Assembly: GCA_023387245.1 (NCBI GenBank)
Contig: JAEWIH010000149.1
Location: 1 to 6,156 of the forward strand
Length of the DNA stretch: 6,156 nucleotides
Origin: Bacillota bacterium
GTDB lineage: Bacteria; Bacillota_I; Bacilli_A; Erysipelotrichales; Erysipelotrichaceae
Direction of reading: 5' to 3'
The notes beneath the pieces are model-generated. The model ran no database searches. It saw only the letters and a list, made by a program, of their open reading frames with translations, and had not been told where the DNA came from. Numbering within the stretch: position 1 is the stretch's first letter; each line of letters starts with the position of its first letter. The position numbers and the translations under genes were made by a program. Positions 5,898 through 6,156 of this stretch are shown piece after piece.

Positions 5898-6156
5898 TTT
5901 CTAATATTAATCAGCGTATTGATGAAATATATAGTCATCATCAGGCTCGTTTATTAGAAATATTATCTTTGATTAAAGAGTTGGGTAGTTGTTGTGTTCG
6001 TGATTTAGTTATAAAAATGCATTGGGATATTAGTGCCAAAGATTGGAATGATTTTCCGGCTAGCCAGAAATGGTTTGCGGCGGGGGAGGCGGCGGCTCAT
6101 GTAGTTTATTTATTAAATCAAGGAAAAATTAGTGAGACGATGATTGATGGTGTTGC
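5894..6156 (+). pseudogene. Displaced winged-helix C-terminus of the MBL hydrolase (-1 frame, 3' partial)
   Basis: The -1 frame is open from the T run to the right edge. It reads LISNINQRIDEIYSHHQARL, then a helix (LEILSLIKELG), a short winged-helix-like segment (CVRDLVIKMHW), and FPASQKWFAAGEAAAHVVYL followed by LNQGKI. This is the pattern of the MBL-associated winged-helix domain: a HHxxRL helix, then W-x-FP-xxQKWFxxGEAxAHxxYLxxxGxI. It follows the last metal ligand at the expected distance, so it belongs to the preceding hydrolase, separated by a single-base frameshift. No start codon with a Shine-Dalgarno lies at its head, so it is unlikely to be made on its own. The gene runs out of the window, so its true stop is not seen. 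Confidence 0.85.

Overview
The window is a very AT-rich stretch in which all seven genes lie on the + strand, packed end to end. The longest gap between in-frame features is under 20 bases. The order cdaA-cdaR-glmM is the classic Firmicutes c-di-AMP/cell-wall cluster. The extreme A/T codon bias, the sequence style of CdaA and GlmM, and the use of TGG for every Trp with TGA as a stop (so not the Mycoplasma code) suggest a low-GC Firmicute. An Erysipelotrichia-type or related uncultured Bacilli lineage seems most likely, but this is an inference from style, not a database result.

Layout: (1) bases 2-928 hold cdaA, the membrane diadenylate cyclase, cut at its 5' end by the window edge. (2) Bases 921-2099 hold cdaR, the YbbR-domain regulator of CdaA, overlapping cdaA by 8 bases. 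It stops early in its fourth YbbR domain. The missing end of that domain lies immediately downstream in the -1 frame (2096-2215), so cdaR carries a one-base frameshift. (3) Bases 2225-3538 hold glmM, phosphoglucosamine mutase, intact. (4) Bases 3535-4152 hold an OmpR/PhoB-type DNA-binding protein with a degenerate receiver that lacks the phosphoacceptor Asp, overlapping glmM by 4 bases. (5) Bases 4167-4583 hold a small two-helix membrane protein of unknown function. (6) Bases 4585-5181 hold a Nudix hydrolase with the extra N-terminal helical domain. (7) From 5193 to the right edge lies a metallo-beta-lactamase-fold hydrolase with a C-terminal winged-helix domain. It is also split by a one-base frameshift, at a T5 run near 5891-5895, and is cut by the window end.

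How they fit together: CdaA makes c-di-AMP, CdaR modulates it, and GlmM makes glucosamine-1-phosphate for peptidoglycan and is known in other Firmicutes to bind and restrain CdaA. The tight downstream genes probably share the transcript. No promoter, terminator, RNA gene, mobile element or repeat array could be supported. The most notable points are the two frameshifts with the same signature (each repaired by one extra T) and the phosphorylation-incompetent regulator coupled to glmM.
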